A stretch of DNA of 38,066 bases from Lentisphaerae bacterium RIFOXYA12_64_32 (GCA_001803235.1 MHBL01000265.1:1-38066), one strand, 5' to 3'; shown: positions 8,343 to 18,998, numbered from the stretch's first letter. Program-made: numbers and translations. The notes: generated by a model not told the origin, from the letters alone.

Positions 8343-9341
8343 ATGCCATCAACACCCGCGATCAAGATCGAGTCGCTCCGAGTCCTGGTCAACGACGGCA
8401 ACCACAATGCGTTCACGGACTTGTGTCGGTTCAAGGGCCGCATGTATTTGGCGTTCCGGTCGTGCCCCGAGGGGCACATGATCTTCCCGTCCTCGCGAAT
8501 CGTCGTCATGACCAGCGATGACGGCCAGGCGTGGCGGCAGGTCTTCACGTTCGCCGTGCCCGAGCGCGACGTGCGGGACCCGCATTTCCTCGTCTTCAAA
8601 GACACGCTGTTCGTTTACGCAGGGACGTGGTTCTGCGCCCCCGCAGTCCCGGGCAAGTACGACATGAACGAACACTTGGGCTACGGCGCGTGGTCGAGCG
8701 ACGGCGCCGCGTGGCAGGGGCCGCGACTGCTCGAAGGCACCTATGGCCACTACATCTGGCGCGCCGCCGCCTGCGGCGACAAAGCGTTCATGTGCGGACG
8801 CCGCAAACGCGACTTCTGCCGGACGCAGGACTCGGGCGATGGCACCAACGTCACCCAAGGCGCGCTCTTGGAGAGCGACGATGGCTTGGTGTGGAAGACC
8901 GCGGCGATCTTCCGCGAGAGTGGCGGCGACGAGACCGCGTTCCTCTTCGAGGCGGACGGCGCCGTCCTGGCCGTGGCACGCAGTCCGGGGTTGGATCCCG
9001 CCTTGCTCCTCCGGTCGCGGCCGCCCTACCGCACTTGGGAAAGTCATTCTTTGGAGCGCTACATCGGCGGGCCCATGCTCGCGCGCTGGGGCGAGCGTCT
9101 CTTGGTCGGCGGCCGGCGCATGCTCGACCGCAAGGACCCGGCCAAGACCGTGCTGTACTGGCTGAACGACAACCGGCTCGAGCCGGCCGCCGAATTCCCC
9201 AGCGGCGGTGATAACTCGTACCCGGGCTTCCTGCCGCTCAGCGATACGCGTGGACTTCTGTCGTACTACTCGAGTCACGAAGGCAGCGGCACGAGTCGTG
9301 CGCCCGCGGCGATCTACCTGGCTGAACTCAGCCTGACGTGA
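8343..9341 (+). CDS. 'HNAFT' propeller protein, copy 1
   Basis: 332 residues from the ATG at 8343, preceded by AAGGAG; in-frame codons further upstream overlap the previous gene and are not used. No signal peptide. It is a beta-propeller with degenerate Asp-box-like units (TSDDGQAW, SSDGAAW, SDDGLVW). It shares with the 29801 protein an N-terminal G(N/R)HNAFT..GRM/TF.(A/G)FRS segment, a central GPML..LDR/G block, and the C-terminal LPSGGD.SY.G..LSYYS.H segment followed by I(Y/F)LA(E/D). This pair forms its own subfamily of sialidase-like propellers. The function is unknown. It is tightly spaced with 7318 upstream, so probably co-transcribed. Confidence 0.75.
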   Translation: MPSTPAIKIESLRVLVNDGNHNAFTDLCRFKGRMYLAFRSCPEGHMIFPSSRIVVMTSDDGQAWRQVFTFAVPERDVRDPHFLVFKDTLFVYAGTWFCAPAVPGKYDMNEHLGYGAWSSDGAAWQGPRLLEGTYGHYIWRAAACGDKAFMCGRRKRDFCRTQDSGDGTNVTQGALLESDDGLVWKTAAIFRESGGDETAFLFEADGAVLAVARSPGLDPALLLRSRPPYRTWESHSLERYIGGPMLARWGERLLVGGRRMLDRKDPAKTVLYWLNDNRLEPAAEFPSGGDNSYPGFLPLSDTRGLLSYYSSHEGSGTSRAPAAIYLAELSLT

Positions 9342-9401
9342 CGAGCGGGAGTGGGGATCCGATGAGAGGCCCCAGTGTTCAGGGCAAGGAGGACGGGGAC
9401 A

Positions 9402-11123
9402 ATGGGTCTTGCGGTGGCGAAGATGCGGTGCCTGGGGTACGCCGTAGCTGTGGGTGTGGTGCTGACCGTCGGCGCCGGGTGCGCCCGCTCGCAGTATTGG
9501 GCACGGGAAGACTTCGAGGGGACGAAGCTCAAGCTCCCGTGGTACACGCCGGGCGCCAATTCGCGTGTGACCGTCGGCTTGTCAGAGGGTGCGATGCATC
9601 TCACCGACGCCGGGACGCAGCCGGGCGACCTGCTGTTCCCCACCAAGCAATGGGCGGCTGACCCGACCCGGGGCGCGGCGGTCGAGGCGTGCGTGAAGGT
9701 CGTGGATTGCCAGGGCGCTGCCGGCGTAATGCTCATGGTCGCCGATGGCGTCCACGAAGACAGTCTCACTCTCTACAAAGACCGCATCCGCCTCGAGAAA
9801 GCCGGACTCGAGCGCGCCATGGATACGACCGGCGATTTTCATATCTACCGCATCGATATCCGCGGACCCGATATCGCGGTCTCCGTGGATGGCAGGCGGG
9901 CGATCGATGGCAAGGGCAAGTTCACACAACCGGCGCATGACCAGAGGAACTGCGTCGGCTACGGCGCCGGCAGCAGTGCGGCGACGGGCGAGGCCCACTG
10001 GGACTGGCTGCGCTGGACGACGCCCGAGCCGGCCACACTTGAGGCGCAGAGCGTGTCCGGCGCCGAGCAGGTGATCGTGTTCAAGAAGGAGGGGGTCTAT
10101 GCCTGCTTCCCGTCACTGAGCATGGACCCGGAAACGGAGTCTCTTTACAGTTCGTTCGGAACCAAGGTCAAGCAGAGCCACATTGACCCGACCGGCGGGT
10201 CAGCCCGCATGGAAAGCCGCGACGGCGGACGCACTTGGCAGGAGGTCGAGACCATCCCGCCCACGGCGCGCGGCGAGCGGCCGGGCAGCGTCTTCACGGC
10301 AGCCGACGGGGCGAAGGTCGAGATCGGACACTACTTCTGGCGGCGCTACCCGGCCGAGCAGAAGCCCGAACTGCAGAAGAAGTACTTCATCCAGGACAAC
10401 AGCGGTCCGGGGCCGGGTAAGGTGGCGACCTGCACGGGCGGGTTCGTACGGCGCTCTACTGACGACGGCAAGACCTGGGAGAAGACGGAGATCCCGGAAC
10501 TCGATGTCTACATGGCCGGCTCTTCACCGTGGTCATTCTGCCAACTTCCCGACGGCACGGTGCTGCGCGCGTTCATGGTCAGGAAGACCGCCCAGGATTC
10601 GTGCGACAGCTATGTCGTGCGGACAAAGGACGGCAAGACGTACGACGTGGTGCGTGCCATGTGGGACCCGACCCGGAAGGAAGACGTGACCGAGGAGAAC
10701 GTCCTCCACGTGATGAACGACGGGAACGTCTGGATGATGGCTCGCATCGGCGTGTCGAGCGGCGACGACTTCATGTGGCAGGCGTTCTCCGAGGACGGCG
10801 GCACGACGTGGCGCACCGTGAAGACGGCGATCAAGGGTCATCCGCCCAGCGGCCTGATCCGGCTCCAGGACGGACGGCTCCTGCTCACTTACGGTTACCG
10901 GCACGTGCCGTTCGGCATCCGTGCCGTGCTCTCCGATGACGACGGCCGCACCTGGCGCACCGACCAGGTTCAAGTCCTGCGCACCGATGGCGACAACTTC
11001 GACCTGGGCTACCCGCATTCCGTGCAGCTCAGAGACGGGATGATCGTCACGGTCTACTACTTCGTCACGGCGGATTTCATTACCCACATCGCCTGCACCC
11101 GCTGGCAGCCGCCGAAGTGGTAG
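9402..11123 (+). CDS. Exported ConA-like plus Asp-box propeller protein
   Basis: 573 residues from the ATG at 9402 (AAGGAGG nine bases upstream). The N-terminus MGLAVAKMRCLGYAVAVGVVLTVGAGCARS is a signal peptide; VGAGC is near a lipobox but lacks the usual Leu at -3, so lipoprotein status is uncertain. Residues about 30-225 form a concanavalin-A-like beta-sandwich (EDFEGTKLKLPWYT, DFHIYRIDIRGPDIAVSVDG, HWDWLRW). Residues about 235-573 are a propeller with four clear Asp-boxes (SRDGGRTW, STDDGKTW, SEDGGTTW, SDDDGRTW) and the LGYPHSVQLRDGMIVTVYY ending shared with 5926 and 7318. The two-domain order (sandwich, then propeller) recurs in the 24963 protein. A surface glycan-binding or hydrolytic role is inferred. 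Confidence 0.75.
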   Translation: MGLAVAKMRCLGYAVAVGVVLTVGAGCARSQYWAREDFEGTKLKLPWYTPGANSRVTVGLSEGAMHLTDAGTQPGDLLFPTKQWAADPTRGAAVEACVKVVDCQGAAGVMLMVADGVHEDSLTLYKDRIRLEKAGLERAMDTTGDFHIYRIDIRGPDIAVSVDGRRAIDGKGKFTQPAHDQRNCVGYGAGSSAATGEAHWDWLRWTTPEPATLEAQSVSGAEQVIVFKKEGVYACFPSLSMDPETESLYSSFGTKVKQSHIDPTGGSARMESRDGGRTWQEVETIPPTARGERPGSVFTAADGAKVEIGHYFWRRYPAEQKPELQKKYFIQDNSGPGPGKVATCTGGFVRRSTDDGKTWEKTEIPELDVYMAGSSPWSFCQLPDGTVLRAFMVRKTAQDSCDSYVVRTKDGKTYDVVRAMWDPTRKEDVTEENVLHVMNDGNVWMMARIGVSSGDDFMWQAFSEDGGTTWRTVKTAIKGHPPSGLIRLQDGRLLLTYGYRHVPFGIRAVLSDDDGRTWRTDQVQVLRTDGDNFDLGYPHSVQLRDGMIVTVYYFVTADFITHIACTRWQPPKW

Positions 11124-11161
11124 CCCAACCGGCGCCGGAGTTCAGCCCCCAGGAAGTGGAC

Positions 11162-14100
11162 ATGAGAAATCAGACCTCGACGGGCAAAACTATGGGTCAT
11201 GGACGCGTGGCCAGGTCTCTGGCGTGGTTGGTCCTGGCTCTTGGCGCCGCGGCTGACGAGCCGATTCCGGCTGGCGACGGCTTTCGTCCGCCCGGCACGC
11301 CGGTCCTGTCCTTGTCGTTCGACGCCGACGGCCCCGTGCGGGATCCGCAATCGATGCCAGACAGCGCGGTCGTGCAGCCGAGGCCCGGACACGCCGGCCA
11401 GGCCGCCGCGATCACCGACAAGCCGCTCCTGTACGCGCTGCCTGCCGACTTCAGCGCTGAGTCCGGCACCGTCGAGATGTGGATCCGCCCTGACTACCCG
11501 AACACCGACAACCGCTACCACCGATTCTTCGACCTCCGCGGCACTCCGGAAGGCAAAGCGAACCTGTTCATCTACAAGAGCGGCGACGGCGGACGCAATG
11601 GCCTGTTCATGGTTGTGTACGACCGCGCCGGGAACCGGGTCGAAGCCATGGCCCGTGCCGGAATCGACTATGCGTGGCAACCGGGAGAATGGCACCACAT
11701 CGTCGGGAGCTGGGACGGCACGTGCGGCTTCGTGTCCCTGTTCCTGGACGGGCGCGAGGTGGCGACACGACGGGGCACGCCGTTCGTCGTGGGTGCTGTG
11801 CAACCGGTGGCGGCAATCGGCGCGAACTTGTCCGGCGCCGAGGCCTGCTCGGGGCTGATCGACGAGGTTCGGCTCTATCGCGAACCGGCGACGCTGGGAA
11901 CGCTGGTGCGCACCGGCGCCGCCGCGGCTGACCAGAGCCCGTGGAAACTGATCGATGGCGACACGGGCCACTCCGGTGCATGGTCGGGGACAGGCTGCCC
12001 GAATTTCGCCGAGATCGTCCTGCCACAACCCGTGCAACTGGTCCAGGTGCGTGTCTATCCCGGCGACCTGATCTACTGGGAAATGCCCAGCACGGAGTGC
12101 TCGCCGCGTGAGATCGACGTGCAAGGCTGGCTTGAGGACGGGTGGCAGTCCCTGTCCGGCGTCATCACTGTGCCGCGCTATGACGGCAAGTCGGACTCCT
12201 TCTGTGCGGTGGCGCAGTTTGCGCCATGTGAACTCAGCCGTTTCCGTGTCGTCATGCCGTCAACGTATGATGAAGGCAAGCGCCTCGGGCGCGACGCTGG
12301 TGCGCCGCTGCCGCCGGCGGAGCGCGAGGTGAAACTCCGCGAGATCGAGTGGCGGACCGCCGCACAACTCGCGGACCTCGAACGGCAGCTCCAAACGTTG
12401 CGGACGCGGGTCCAGGCCGAACTGGATGCGTGGGGCAGGGCGTTTGCCGATGCGGACTCCGCACCGTTCCTGCGGACCGTCCAAGGCTTGTACGGCACCG
12501 ACATGGCACGGGTCGGCGAAGGACTGAGCCGCTTGCAGGCGGGCGCCGAATCCGACCTCCGCGCGTTTGAGGCGGAGTGGAACCAACTCGACCCGTGGTT
12601 GCAGCCTTGGCGTACCAGCACCGTCCGCGACGGTGGCCAGACGGCCGTGCCGGGTTTGGAAGCCAAGCCGGTCGGTGAGTTACTGCTGTCCGTGGAGCCG
12701 GGCGATACGCCGCACCGGTCCTACCCCGCCAAGGTCCACCTCGACCTGCGCCTGGTCGAAGCGGCGCTTGGGCAGCCGGTCAATCCCTACGAAATGCAGG
12801 TCATCGAACTGGACAGTTCCGGCGCGCCGCAGGTTCAGCTTCCCGGAGCGGAAGGCCCGCGCCGTTTCTTCTGCAACTCCCGGTTCGACCGCATCGACCC
12901 GAAGCGTGGCGTGTTGACATGGACGATGCGTGACGCCAGTGCCCGGCAGTTCGCGGTACGGTTCCTCCCGCTGTCCGACAGCCCGCCGGAAAAAGGCTTG
13001 TGCACTCTCGGCGACGGCGACCATTTCTACTTCGACAACGTCGCCAAGGGCCTGCTGCCGGCAAACCTTTGGACGTGTGCGTTTCTCGACTGGAACGGTG
13101 ACGGCAGGCAGGACGCGGTGGCCGGTTGCTGGACCGACTTCTGCCACGTCTGGCTGAACGTCGGCACGACCGCCGACCCGCGCTTCGACGAGCGCGAGCA
13201 CTGGCTGGTACGGGACACGACCGGACACCCCATCGCCGCCTCAGCCGACCACCATGGGGTTGCCTTCTCGATGATCAGTCCCGTCGATTTCGACGGCGAT
13301 GGGCTCGTCGACATCTTCCTGCGTGGTTACTTCAGCGCCGGGTACACGTTCCACCGCAATCTCGGGCCCGCGGCGTTCCCTGTCGTGGCACAGGGCTGCG
13401 CGCCGCGCGGGCTGCCGCGGGGCATGGCTGCGTTCGGCGACATCACCGGTGACGGCATTGCCGACGCTGTGGTCGTCCTGACCGCCAAGGGCGCCGAGCG
13501 GCTGAGTTTCCACGCGGGTGTCGAACTCGATCCCGACGGAACGCCGGTCTTTGACGCCGGGCGTGAACTCGATGCCGCTATCCCGCAGAGCCCCGCGGCT
13601 GGACCCGGCGGCGGCGCCACAAAAACCACCGTAGCCCTCGCCGATCTGGACGCGGACGGCGATTTGGACCTGACCCTCTGCGTGCCGCCGCATGTTTGGC
13701 TGTACGACAACACCGGCGACCGCACGCGGTTCGTGCTCGGGCCGGCCCGGCAACTGACGGTTGGCGATAACCCGTTCGATATCGGCTTCTACTACCCGTC
13801 GGTGCTCTGGTCGGACTACGACGCCGATGGCGACCTGGACATGGTGCGTTCGACGGGGTGCAGTGTCCTTCTGAACGCCGGCGATCGCCGCCAACTGAAA
13901 CTCGGCCGCTCCCTGCGTCCGCCCCTGGCTCAGCAGCAGGTGATGCCGCGCAGCAATCTGCGCGCCCAGGCCATGGTCGACTGGGACGGGGACAGCGATT
14001 TGGACCACCTGCTGCCTGCCGCCAACTGCCCCGATCTCGAAGTCGCCATCTGGCAAGACGGGCTGTTCCGCGAAACCAAGACGATCCCGGTCGACCCCAA

Positions 14101-15565
14101 CCGCGCGGACTGGTACGGCTGTCCAGACCCCAGCGAATACGGCACCCTCTACGCCGGCGTAGTCCCGTTCGATTGGGACGGTGACGGCGACCTCGATCTG
14201 CTCCTCAACTCCGAACACGGCTGGCGCTTCGGATACCTCCACTACTACGAGAACCTGGGCGAGAACCGGTTCGCGCCGGAAGTCGAGCTGCGCCCGGGCG
14301 GCGGCGCCTGCGACTACGTGCAGTTCGTCCCGGGCAGGAATGGCCAGGGCGTATTGATTAACGACAAGACCTTCCTGGATTACCTCTCGTATCGCACCGC
14401 AAGCTGTTTCGACCCGGCCGGTGGCAGTATCCGATTCTGGTTCAAGCCCGAATGGCCGGCAGGTGAGTCCCAGGCGCACTACTTCTTCTACACCGCGCCC
14501 ACACCGCTGGCGTGCGGTATCCAGGCGCAGGCCCTGATGCGGCACTACCAAGGCACGTTGCCGGACCTGACGTTGTCCGGACCATTTGCGCTCTTCGTCA
14601 CAAATGACGGCATCTTCCGTTTCCAGATCGGCGCGCGCTGCCTCGACGCGGCAGGCACGAAATGGGAGAACGGTTCGTGGTACCAGGTCGAGGCCGCGTG
14701 GGGTCAGGCCGGCATGCGTCTCACCGTCAATGACGCACAGGTGGCGGCCAGTCCGGAACCGGTCAAGGATGTGCCTGTGGGCGCACGCATGCACATCGGC
14801 AGCCGTGCCTGGATGGGTGTGCAGCGGGAGCGTGAGTACCCCGGCCGCTGGGAGTATCATCCACAGGACCTGTCATCCCCCGCCCAGGGCGTCCTTGACG
14901 ATGTCGAGATTCGCAACGCCGCCGGGACGGTTCTCTTCGCGCTCCCTTTCGACGGCAACGCTGACAGTGCGCAGAGCGTCTCCGGCAACCGCCTGAAGGT
15001 CGGCTACCGCTGCACTCCCGGTGTGGCGGACCTGAATGGCGACGGGCTCCTAGATGCGGTCATGATGATCAGCGACGGGCGGCGTGGCCGCGGTCCTGCT
15101 CCCGAGCAGGACACGTGGAGCGAAGGCGTCCTCGTGCTGTTCCCCAACACGGGTTCGAAAACCAAGCCGGCACTCGGCCAGGGGATCCCGCTGACTTACG
15201 CCGACGGCAGTCCGATCAGGAGCCACAGCCGGTGCATGATCACGCTCGTCGACTGGGACGAGGACGGGCGGATCGACGTGTTCACGTCCACGGAGAACTA
15301 CTCTGGCGCCCGGTACAACCGCGCCGTGGATTTCTTCCGCAACATCGGAACGCCGACGCAGCCGGTGTTCGATGTGAGAAAGCCGATGACGAAGCTCAAC
15401 GACGTGCTGAACGCACACCACGACGTGAAACTCAACGCGGTGGACCTGAACGGTGACGGACATCTGGACCTGGTCACGTCCACCGACCCCGGAAAGAGTG
15501 TCTTCTCCCGGTCGTTCCTCGATGAGGCGCCGGTGCAAGTGTCCATCAAGGAGGTGCGACCATGA
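11162..15565 (+). CDS. Giant exported LamG/discoidin/FG-GAP protein
   Basis: 1467 residues from the ATG at 11162 (AGGAAG upstream; an earlier ATG at 11117 overlaps the previous stop). A signal peptide precedes [10 protein letters not shown]. Domains in order: LamG-type ConA sandwich (about 60-245: [35 protein letters not shown]); discoidin-like sandwich (about 255-400); a helical, coiled-coil-prone stretch (about 398-470: [19 protein letters not shown]); a beta-rich linker; seven FG-GAP/VCBS blades with DxDxDG calcium loops (near 642, 708, 759, 828, 885, 939, 1004); a second LamG (about 1085-1270); and three more FG-GAP loops (near 1289, 1363, 1427). The propeller is thus split by a sandwich domain. 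FG-GAP loops bind calcium and often mediate surface adhesion. Its last four bases overlap the start of the prepilin gene, implying translational coupling. Confidence 0.85.
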   Translation: MRNQTSTGKTMGHGRVARSLAWLVLALGAAADEPIPAGDGFRPPGTPVLSLSFDADGPVRDPQSMPDSAVVQPRPGHAGQAAAITDKPLLYALPADFSAESGTVEMWIRPDYPNTDNRYHRFFDLRGTPEGKANLFIYKSGDGGRNGLFMVVYDRAGNRVEAMARAGIDYAWQPGEWHHIVGSWDGTCGFVSLFLDGREVATRRGTPFVVGAVQPVAAIGANLSGAEACSGLIDEVRLYREPATLGTLVRTGAAAADQSPWKLIDGDTGHSGAWSGTGCPNFAEIVLPQPVQLVQVRVYPGDLIYWEMPSTECSPREIDVQGWLEDGWQSLSGVITVPRYDGKSDSFCAVAQFAPCELSRFRVVMPSTYDEGKRLGRDAGAPLPPAEREVKLREIEWRTAAQLADLERQLQTLRTRVQAELDAWGRAFADADSAPFLRTVQGLYGTDMARVGEGLSRLQAGAESDLRAFEAEWNQLDPWLQPWRTSTVRDGGQTAVPGLEAKPVGELLLSVEPGDTPHRSYPAKVHLDLRLVEAALGQPVNPYEMQVIELDSSGAPQVQLPGAEGPRRFFCNSRFDRIDPKRGVLTWTMRDASARQFAVRFLPLSDSPPEKGLCTLGDGDHFYFDNVAKGLLPANLWTCAFLDWNGDGRQDAVAGCWTDFCHVWLNVGTTADPRFDEREHWLVRDTTGHPIAASADHHGVAFSMISPVDFDGDGLVDIFLRGYFSAGYTFHRNLGPAAFPVVAQGCAPRGLPRGMAAFGDITGDGIADAVVVLTAKGAERLSFHAGVELDPDGTPVFDAGRELDAAIPQSPAAGPGGGATKTTVALADLDADGDLDLTLCVPPHVWLYDNTGDRTRFVLGPARQLTVGDNPFDIGFYYPSVLWSDYDADGDLDMVRSTGCSVLLNAGDRRQLKLGRSLRPPLAQQQVMPRSNLRAQAMVDWDGDSDLDHLLPAANCPDLEVAIWQDGLFRETKTIPVDPNRADWYGCPDPSEYGTLYAGVVPFDWDGDGDLDLLLNSEHGWRFGYLHYYENLGENRFAPEVELRPGGGACDYVQFVPGRNGQGVLINDKTFLDYLSYRTASCFDPAGGSIRFWFKPEWPAGESQAHYFFYTAPTPLACGIQAQALMRHYQGTLPDLTLSGPFALFVTNDGIFRFQIGARCLDAAGTKWENGSWYQVEAAWGQAGMRLTVNDAQVAASPEPVKDVPVGARMHIGSRAWMGVQREREYPGRWEYHPQDLSSPAQGVLDDVEIRNAAGTVLFALPFDGNADSAQSVSGNRLKVGYRCTPGVADLNGDGLLDAVMMISDGRRGRGPAPEQDTWSEGVLVLFPNTGSKTKPALGQGIPLTYADGSPIRSHSRCMITLVDWDEDGRIDVFTSTENYSGARYNRAVDFFRNIGTPTQPVFDVRKPMTKLNDVLNAHHDVKLNAVDLNGDGHLDLVTSTDPGKSVFSRSFLDEAPVQVSIKEVRP

Positions 15566-16275
15566 CTTTCAGCCACCCAGTTTCCCGCCGCGCAACCGCG
15601 CGCCCGGCACGCTTCACGTTGATCGAGCTCCTCGTCGTCATTGCGATCATTGCGATCCTGGCGTCGTTGCTGCTGCCGGCATTGCGGAAAGCGCAGGACA
15701 GCGCCAAGCAGGCCGTGTGCGCGAACCAGCAGAAGAACTTGATGCTGATCACGACCGTCTACGCCGGCGACTATGACGGGCGCGTGATGACGCGCGGCAA
15801 CCCGGACTACGGCGGCTTCTACGTCTGGTCGCAGTATCTGTACAACCACCGCGTGCTCACGGACCTGGACATGCTGGTCTGCCCCACGGCCAGTCCGTTC
15901 AAGTACACCAACTCGCTCTACGGCTACTGCGGCCGGCGCGGCGCAACCTTCCCGCGGTTTGCGGGTGATGGCATCGTCGAACTGCCCACCAGCGACGTGG
16001 GCGGGCCGACCTATATCGACCAGAATCGCGTGGCGAAACCAACTGAGTTCGTCTGGTTCTTCGATTCGTTCTGGCTTGATGGTCCGTTCCAGGACATCTA
16101 TGCCGCCAAGTACGATGCGGACCCCGCCATCGGCACCCGCGGCGTGGACCTGCGGCACGGGCCGTGTGCGGACTGCGCGTTTGCCGACGGGCACGTCGAA
16201 AAGTGCATCCGTTCGCGGCTCAGAGAGGTCGGCTTCACGCACGGACTCGTCAACTACGTCCGGACCGGGTTGTAG
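15562..16275 (+). CDS. Prepilin-like protein with H-X9-DG domain, copy 1
   Basis: 237 residues. A basic leader ends in the type IV prepilin motif [17 protein letters not shown] (from Phe18), which would be cleaved and N-methylated by PilD-type peptidase before the Phe, leaving a long hydrophobic helix. The C-terminus has [12 protein letters not shown] (His and DG nine residues apart), the motif defining the PVC-specific 'H-X9-DG' prepilin-like family. Such proteins exist in hundreds of copies in some Lentisphaerota and Planctomycetota, often beside glycan-degradation genes. The ATG overlaps the stop of the giant FG-GAP gene (ATGA) with AAGGAGG just upstream, so the two are translationally coupled and may form a surface assembly together. 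Conserved Cys pairs (CPT, CADC) may form disulfides. Confidence 0.9.
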   Translation: MTFSHPVSRRATARPARFTLIELLVVIAIIAILASLLLPALRKAQDSAKQAVCANQQKNLMLITTVYAGDYDGRVMTRGNPDYGGFYVWSQYLYNHRVLTDLDMLVCPTASPFKYTNSLYGYCGRRGATFPRFAGDGIVELPTSDVGGPTYIDQNRVAKPTEFVWFFDSFWLDGPFQDIYAAKYDADPAIGTRGVDLRHGPCADCAFADGHVEKCIRSRLREVGFTHGLVNYVRTGL

Positions 16276-16340
16276 TGCATGTGCCATGGGAGCTTTCCTG
16301 CTCCAAGACAATGAAGTGTGGTGTGGCGGAAAGGGATGAC

Positions 16341-18998
16341 ATGGCGGCGATAGCTCAAGCGATGGCACGTACCGTCTTCCTGATGGCCTCGGCGCTGGCC
16401 CTCGCGGTGACCGCGTCGGTCGCGACCGCCGCGCCGGCCGTTGACACAGCGCTTCGCGGCCGCGCCGTCGAGGCTCTCCGGCAAGTGTTCCGCACGGAAC
16501 CGCGCTGGGTGAAAGTGCATGCTGCCGAGGCGCTGCTGGCACTGGACTACGACAACGAGGAAGTGTCTGCTCTGTTCGCCGCCGAACTCGAACGCGACGG
16601 CAATACGCTCGAGTACCGCATCGGCATCCGCCGCGTCCTCGTACGTGCGGCCACCGACCCGGCCGATCGCCAACGCCGCATCGATGAGATCCGCGCCATC
16701 TTCCTCGATCCCACGGCGTCGGACCGTCTTCACGCCGCCGAGACGCTTGGCAAGCTCGGCTACGTCCTGCGGCCCGAGGGCGACGAGGAATTCGAACGGG
16801 TCGCCATGGCGCGCGTGGCGACTTCGCGTCGTGCGACTCAGGCATCCGTGTCTGAGTCCCGCCTTCAGGCGGAAGTGGCAGGCGAGCTTCAGCGAGCCGA
16901 TCCCGCCCCGCTCGCCGAAGCACCGCTGCAGCTTCAACCTGAGGGGCGAAACTCAGGCCGCGACGCCGGGGGCTCATCCCGCGACGGGCGGGCGGACGCT
17001 CGCTCCGGCGTGGCCGCGGACGGTCGTCTCGCGGTCGGTGCGGCGTGGATCCTTGCGAACTCCGCACCTGTGAAAGGCCAACCGCGGCTGGTCGAACTGC
17101 TTGGCGCCGAAGATCCCGCGGTGCGCGGGTTCGCGGCTTACGCGCTGGGGTGGCAGGCCGCACTCGAGCCCGGTATCGCCGCGCAGGTGGTGGCCGCCGC
17201 CGGCAAGGAACCCGCGGACTCGCCGGCGCGTATCCACATGGTCTGCACGGCGTATCGCTGTGCGGACTCCGCGGCACGCCCAGCCCTCAAGATGGCGGTC
17301 GTGGAGTACGCCGAGAAAGGCACCAACCCTGAGCGGTATCAGGCTGGGCTTGCGCTTGCCGAACATGGCGACGCGGTTGATCTGCCCCTGTTCACCGCGC
17401 TGCTGGAACACGAGAACGCCGATGTCCGCATCGGCGCTGCGACCGCCATTCTCCGACTGGACAGGCGCAACCCCGTCCGACTGCAGTTTCTGGACTGGGC
17501 CGTCGTGGCCCTGTATGCGTTTGGCATGCTGGGCGTGGGCTGGTACTACGCGCGGCGGACGGCCACGCAGGATGACTACCTGCTCGGCGGCCGCGCCATG
17601 AAACCGTGGGCTGTCGGACTGTCGCTGTTCGCCACCTTGTTCAGCACCATCAGCTACCTGGCCATCCCCGGTGAGATGATCAAGCATGGCCCAATGATCA
17701 TGTCGCAATTGGTGGCCTATCCGGTCATCGTGCTCATTGTCGGCTGGTTGCTGATTCCGCACTTCATGAGACTCAAAGTCACCAGCGCCTACGAGGTCCT
17801 GGAGCTTCGGCTTGGCGTATCGGTACGCCTGCTCGGTTCGCTGTTGTTTCTGCTGCTGCGGCTGCTGTGGATGGCGGTCATCATCTACGCCACGACCAGC
17901 GTTGTGCTCGTCCCCCTCATGGGGCTGAGCCCGAAGGCCACGCCGTACGTGGGCGCGGCACTGGGCGTGATCACGGTCATCTACACGTCCATGGGCGGAC
18001 TCCGCGCCGTCGTCTATACGGATGTGGCCCAGACCATCATCATGTTCGCAGGTGCGATTTTGACCATGGTGCTGATCTCCGTACACCTCGGCGGCGTGGC
18101 GACGTGGTGGCCCACGGTGTGGGCGCCGACCTGGGATCCGCCGGTGGTCTGGTTCGACCCCAAGGCCAGGGTCACGCTAGCCTCCGCGTGCCTCGCGACT
18201 CTGGTGTGGTACACCTGCACCGCCGGTTCGGACCAGATGGCCATTCAGCGCTATCTGGCCACACGCGATGTCAAAGCCGCGCGACGCATGTTCACGATCT
18301 CGATGGTTTCGGGCGGTTTGATCATGGCATTCCTGGCCGTGCTTGGGTTCGCGCTGCTCGCCTATTTCCGCGCCAACCCGCACCTGATTGCCGACGGGCA
18401 GAGCCTGGCCACGAGCGCCGACCGCCTGTTCCCGCGTTTCATCGTGGCCGGCGTCCCTGCCGGGCTCTCCGGGCTGTTCATCGCCGGGCTCTTGGCCGCG
18501 GCCATGTCGAGCCTGTCCAGCGGCGTCAATTCGTCCTGCTCCGTGCTCACCGTCGACCTCGTGGAGCGCTTCTGGGCTGGACGCTGTGGCGATACGGTCC
18601 GGCTCGCCAAGCTCACCTCCTGGCTCGTGGGCGCCACCGTGGTGGCATTGAGCTTCGCCGTCGTGCTCGTGAAGGGGAATCTCCTGGAGATCACCTACAA
18701 AGTCGTCAACCTCCTGGTGACGCCGTTGTTCATCCTGTTCGCCATGGCGCTGTTCGTGCCATGGGCAACGGCATTCGGGACCATCCTCGGCACCCTGGTC
18801 AGTGCCGCGGTTGCCATCGGGATTGCGTTCTACGGCTGGCTCGGGCTGAGCTTCATCTGGATCATGCCGGCGTCCCTTGCGGCCGGAGTCCTGGTCGGAA
18901 TGCTCGCCAGCCTCCTCCCCATCGGCGCCAAGGCCCGAAAACCGCTGGCTGAACTGGTCGACGCGACGCCGAAGCCGGAAGGCGGAGGTGACGCATGA
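16341..18998 (+). CDS. HEAT-repeat / sodium:solute symporter fusion
   Basis: 885 residues. The start at 16341 (AAAGGGA upstream) gives a signal peptide, MARTVFLMASALALAVTASVATAAPA. Residues about 35-375 are HEAT/armadillo-like alpha repeats (VHAAEALLALDYD, DRLHAAETLGKLGY, VRGFAAYALGW, VRIGAATAILRLD). Residues about 380-870 are a sodium:solute symporter (SSS, LeuT fold) with the family signatures DDYLLGGRAMKPWAVGLSLF and VITVIYTSMGGLRAVVYTDV. SSS proteins have an external N-terminus, so the HEAT domain would be periplasmic, which fits the signal peptide. It would import a sugar, sugar acid or similar solute with Na+. Residues about 172-205 are encoded by an in-frame palindromic repeat (16854-16954), absent from the expected HEAT pattern. 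The next gene starts inside its stop (ATGA). Confidence 0.85.
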   Translation: MAAIAQAMARTVFLMASALALAVTASVATAAPAVDTALRGRAVEALRQVFRTEPRWVKVHAAEALLALDYDNEEVSALFAAELERDGNTLEYRIGIRRVLVRAATDPADRQRRIDEIRAIFLDPTASDRLHAAETLGKLGYVLRPEGDEEFERVAMARVATSRRATQASVSESRLQAEVAGELQRADPAPLAEAPLQLQPEGRNSGRDAGGSSRDGRADARSGVAADGRLAVGAAWILANSAPVKGQPRLVELLGAEDPAVRGFAAYALGWQAALEPGIAAQVVAAAGKEPADSPARIHMVCTAYRCADSAARPALKMAVVEYAEKGTNPERYQAGLALAEHGDAVDLPLFTALLEHENADVRIGAATAILRLDRRNPVRLQFLDWAVVALYAFGMLGVGWYYARRTATQDDYLLGGRAMKPWAVGLSLFATLFSTISYLAIPGEMIKHGPMIMSQLVAYPVIVLIVGWLLIPHFMRLKVTSAYEVLELRLGVSVRLLGSLLFLLLRLLWMAVIIYATTSVVLVPLMGLSPKATPYVGAALGVITVIYTSMGGLRAVVYTDVAQTIIMFAGAILTMVLISVHLGGVATWWPTVWAPTWDPPVVWFDPKARVTLASACLATLVWYTCTAGSDQMAIQRYLATRDVKAARRMFTISMVSGGLIMAFLAVLGFALLAYFRANPHLIADGQSLATSADRLFPRFIVAGVPAGLSGLFIAGLLAAAMSSLSSGVNSSCSVLTVDLVERFWAGRCGDTVRLAKLTSWLVGATVVALSFAVVLVKGNLLEITYKVVNLLVTPLFILFAMALFVPWATAFGTILGTLVSAAVAIGIAFYGWLGLSFIWIMPASLAAGVLVGMLASLLPIGAKARKPLAELVDATPKPEGGGDA
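16854..16954 (+). repeat. Palindromic repeat, in-frame copy P1
   Basis: Arms 16854-16897 and 16910-16954 are imperfect inverted repeats around a 12-nt loop. The left arm matches the left arm of the intergenic copy P2 (21893-21937) almost base for base (GAGTCCCGCC, TTCAGGCGGAAG, CTTCAGCGAGC). It lies inside the symporter gene and keeps the frame, adding Gln/Glu/Ala/Arg-rich residues. The surrounding region to about 17020 is also low-complexity and may belong to the insertion. Confidence 0.75.

Noticed and set aside
13241..14860. Long minus-strand open frame opposite the giant FG-GAP gene
   Set aside because: GC-rich third positions keep antisense frames open; the translation is Val/Arg/Gln-rich with no domain, while the plus strand has clear FG-GAP repeats.
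16287..16305. Hairpin GGAGC/GCTCC between prepilin and symporter genes as terminator
   Set aside because: Only five base pairs and no T-run; the tight spacing suggests read-through.
15298..17277. 659-codon minus-strand frame across prepilin and symporter starts
   Set aside because: Arg/Pro/Ser-rich shadow; it spans several well-supported plus-strand genes.
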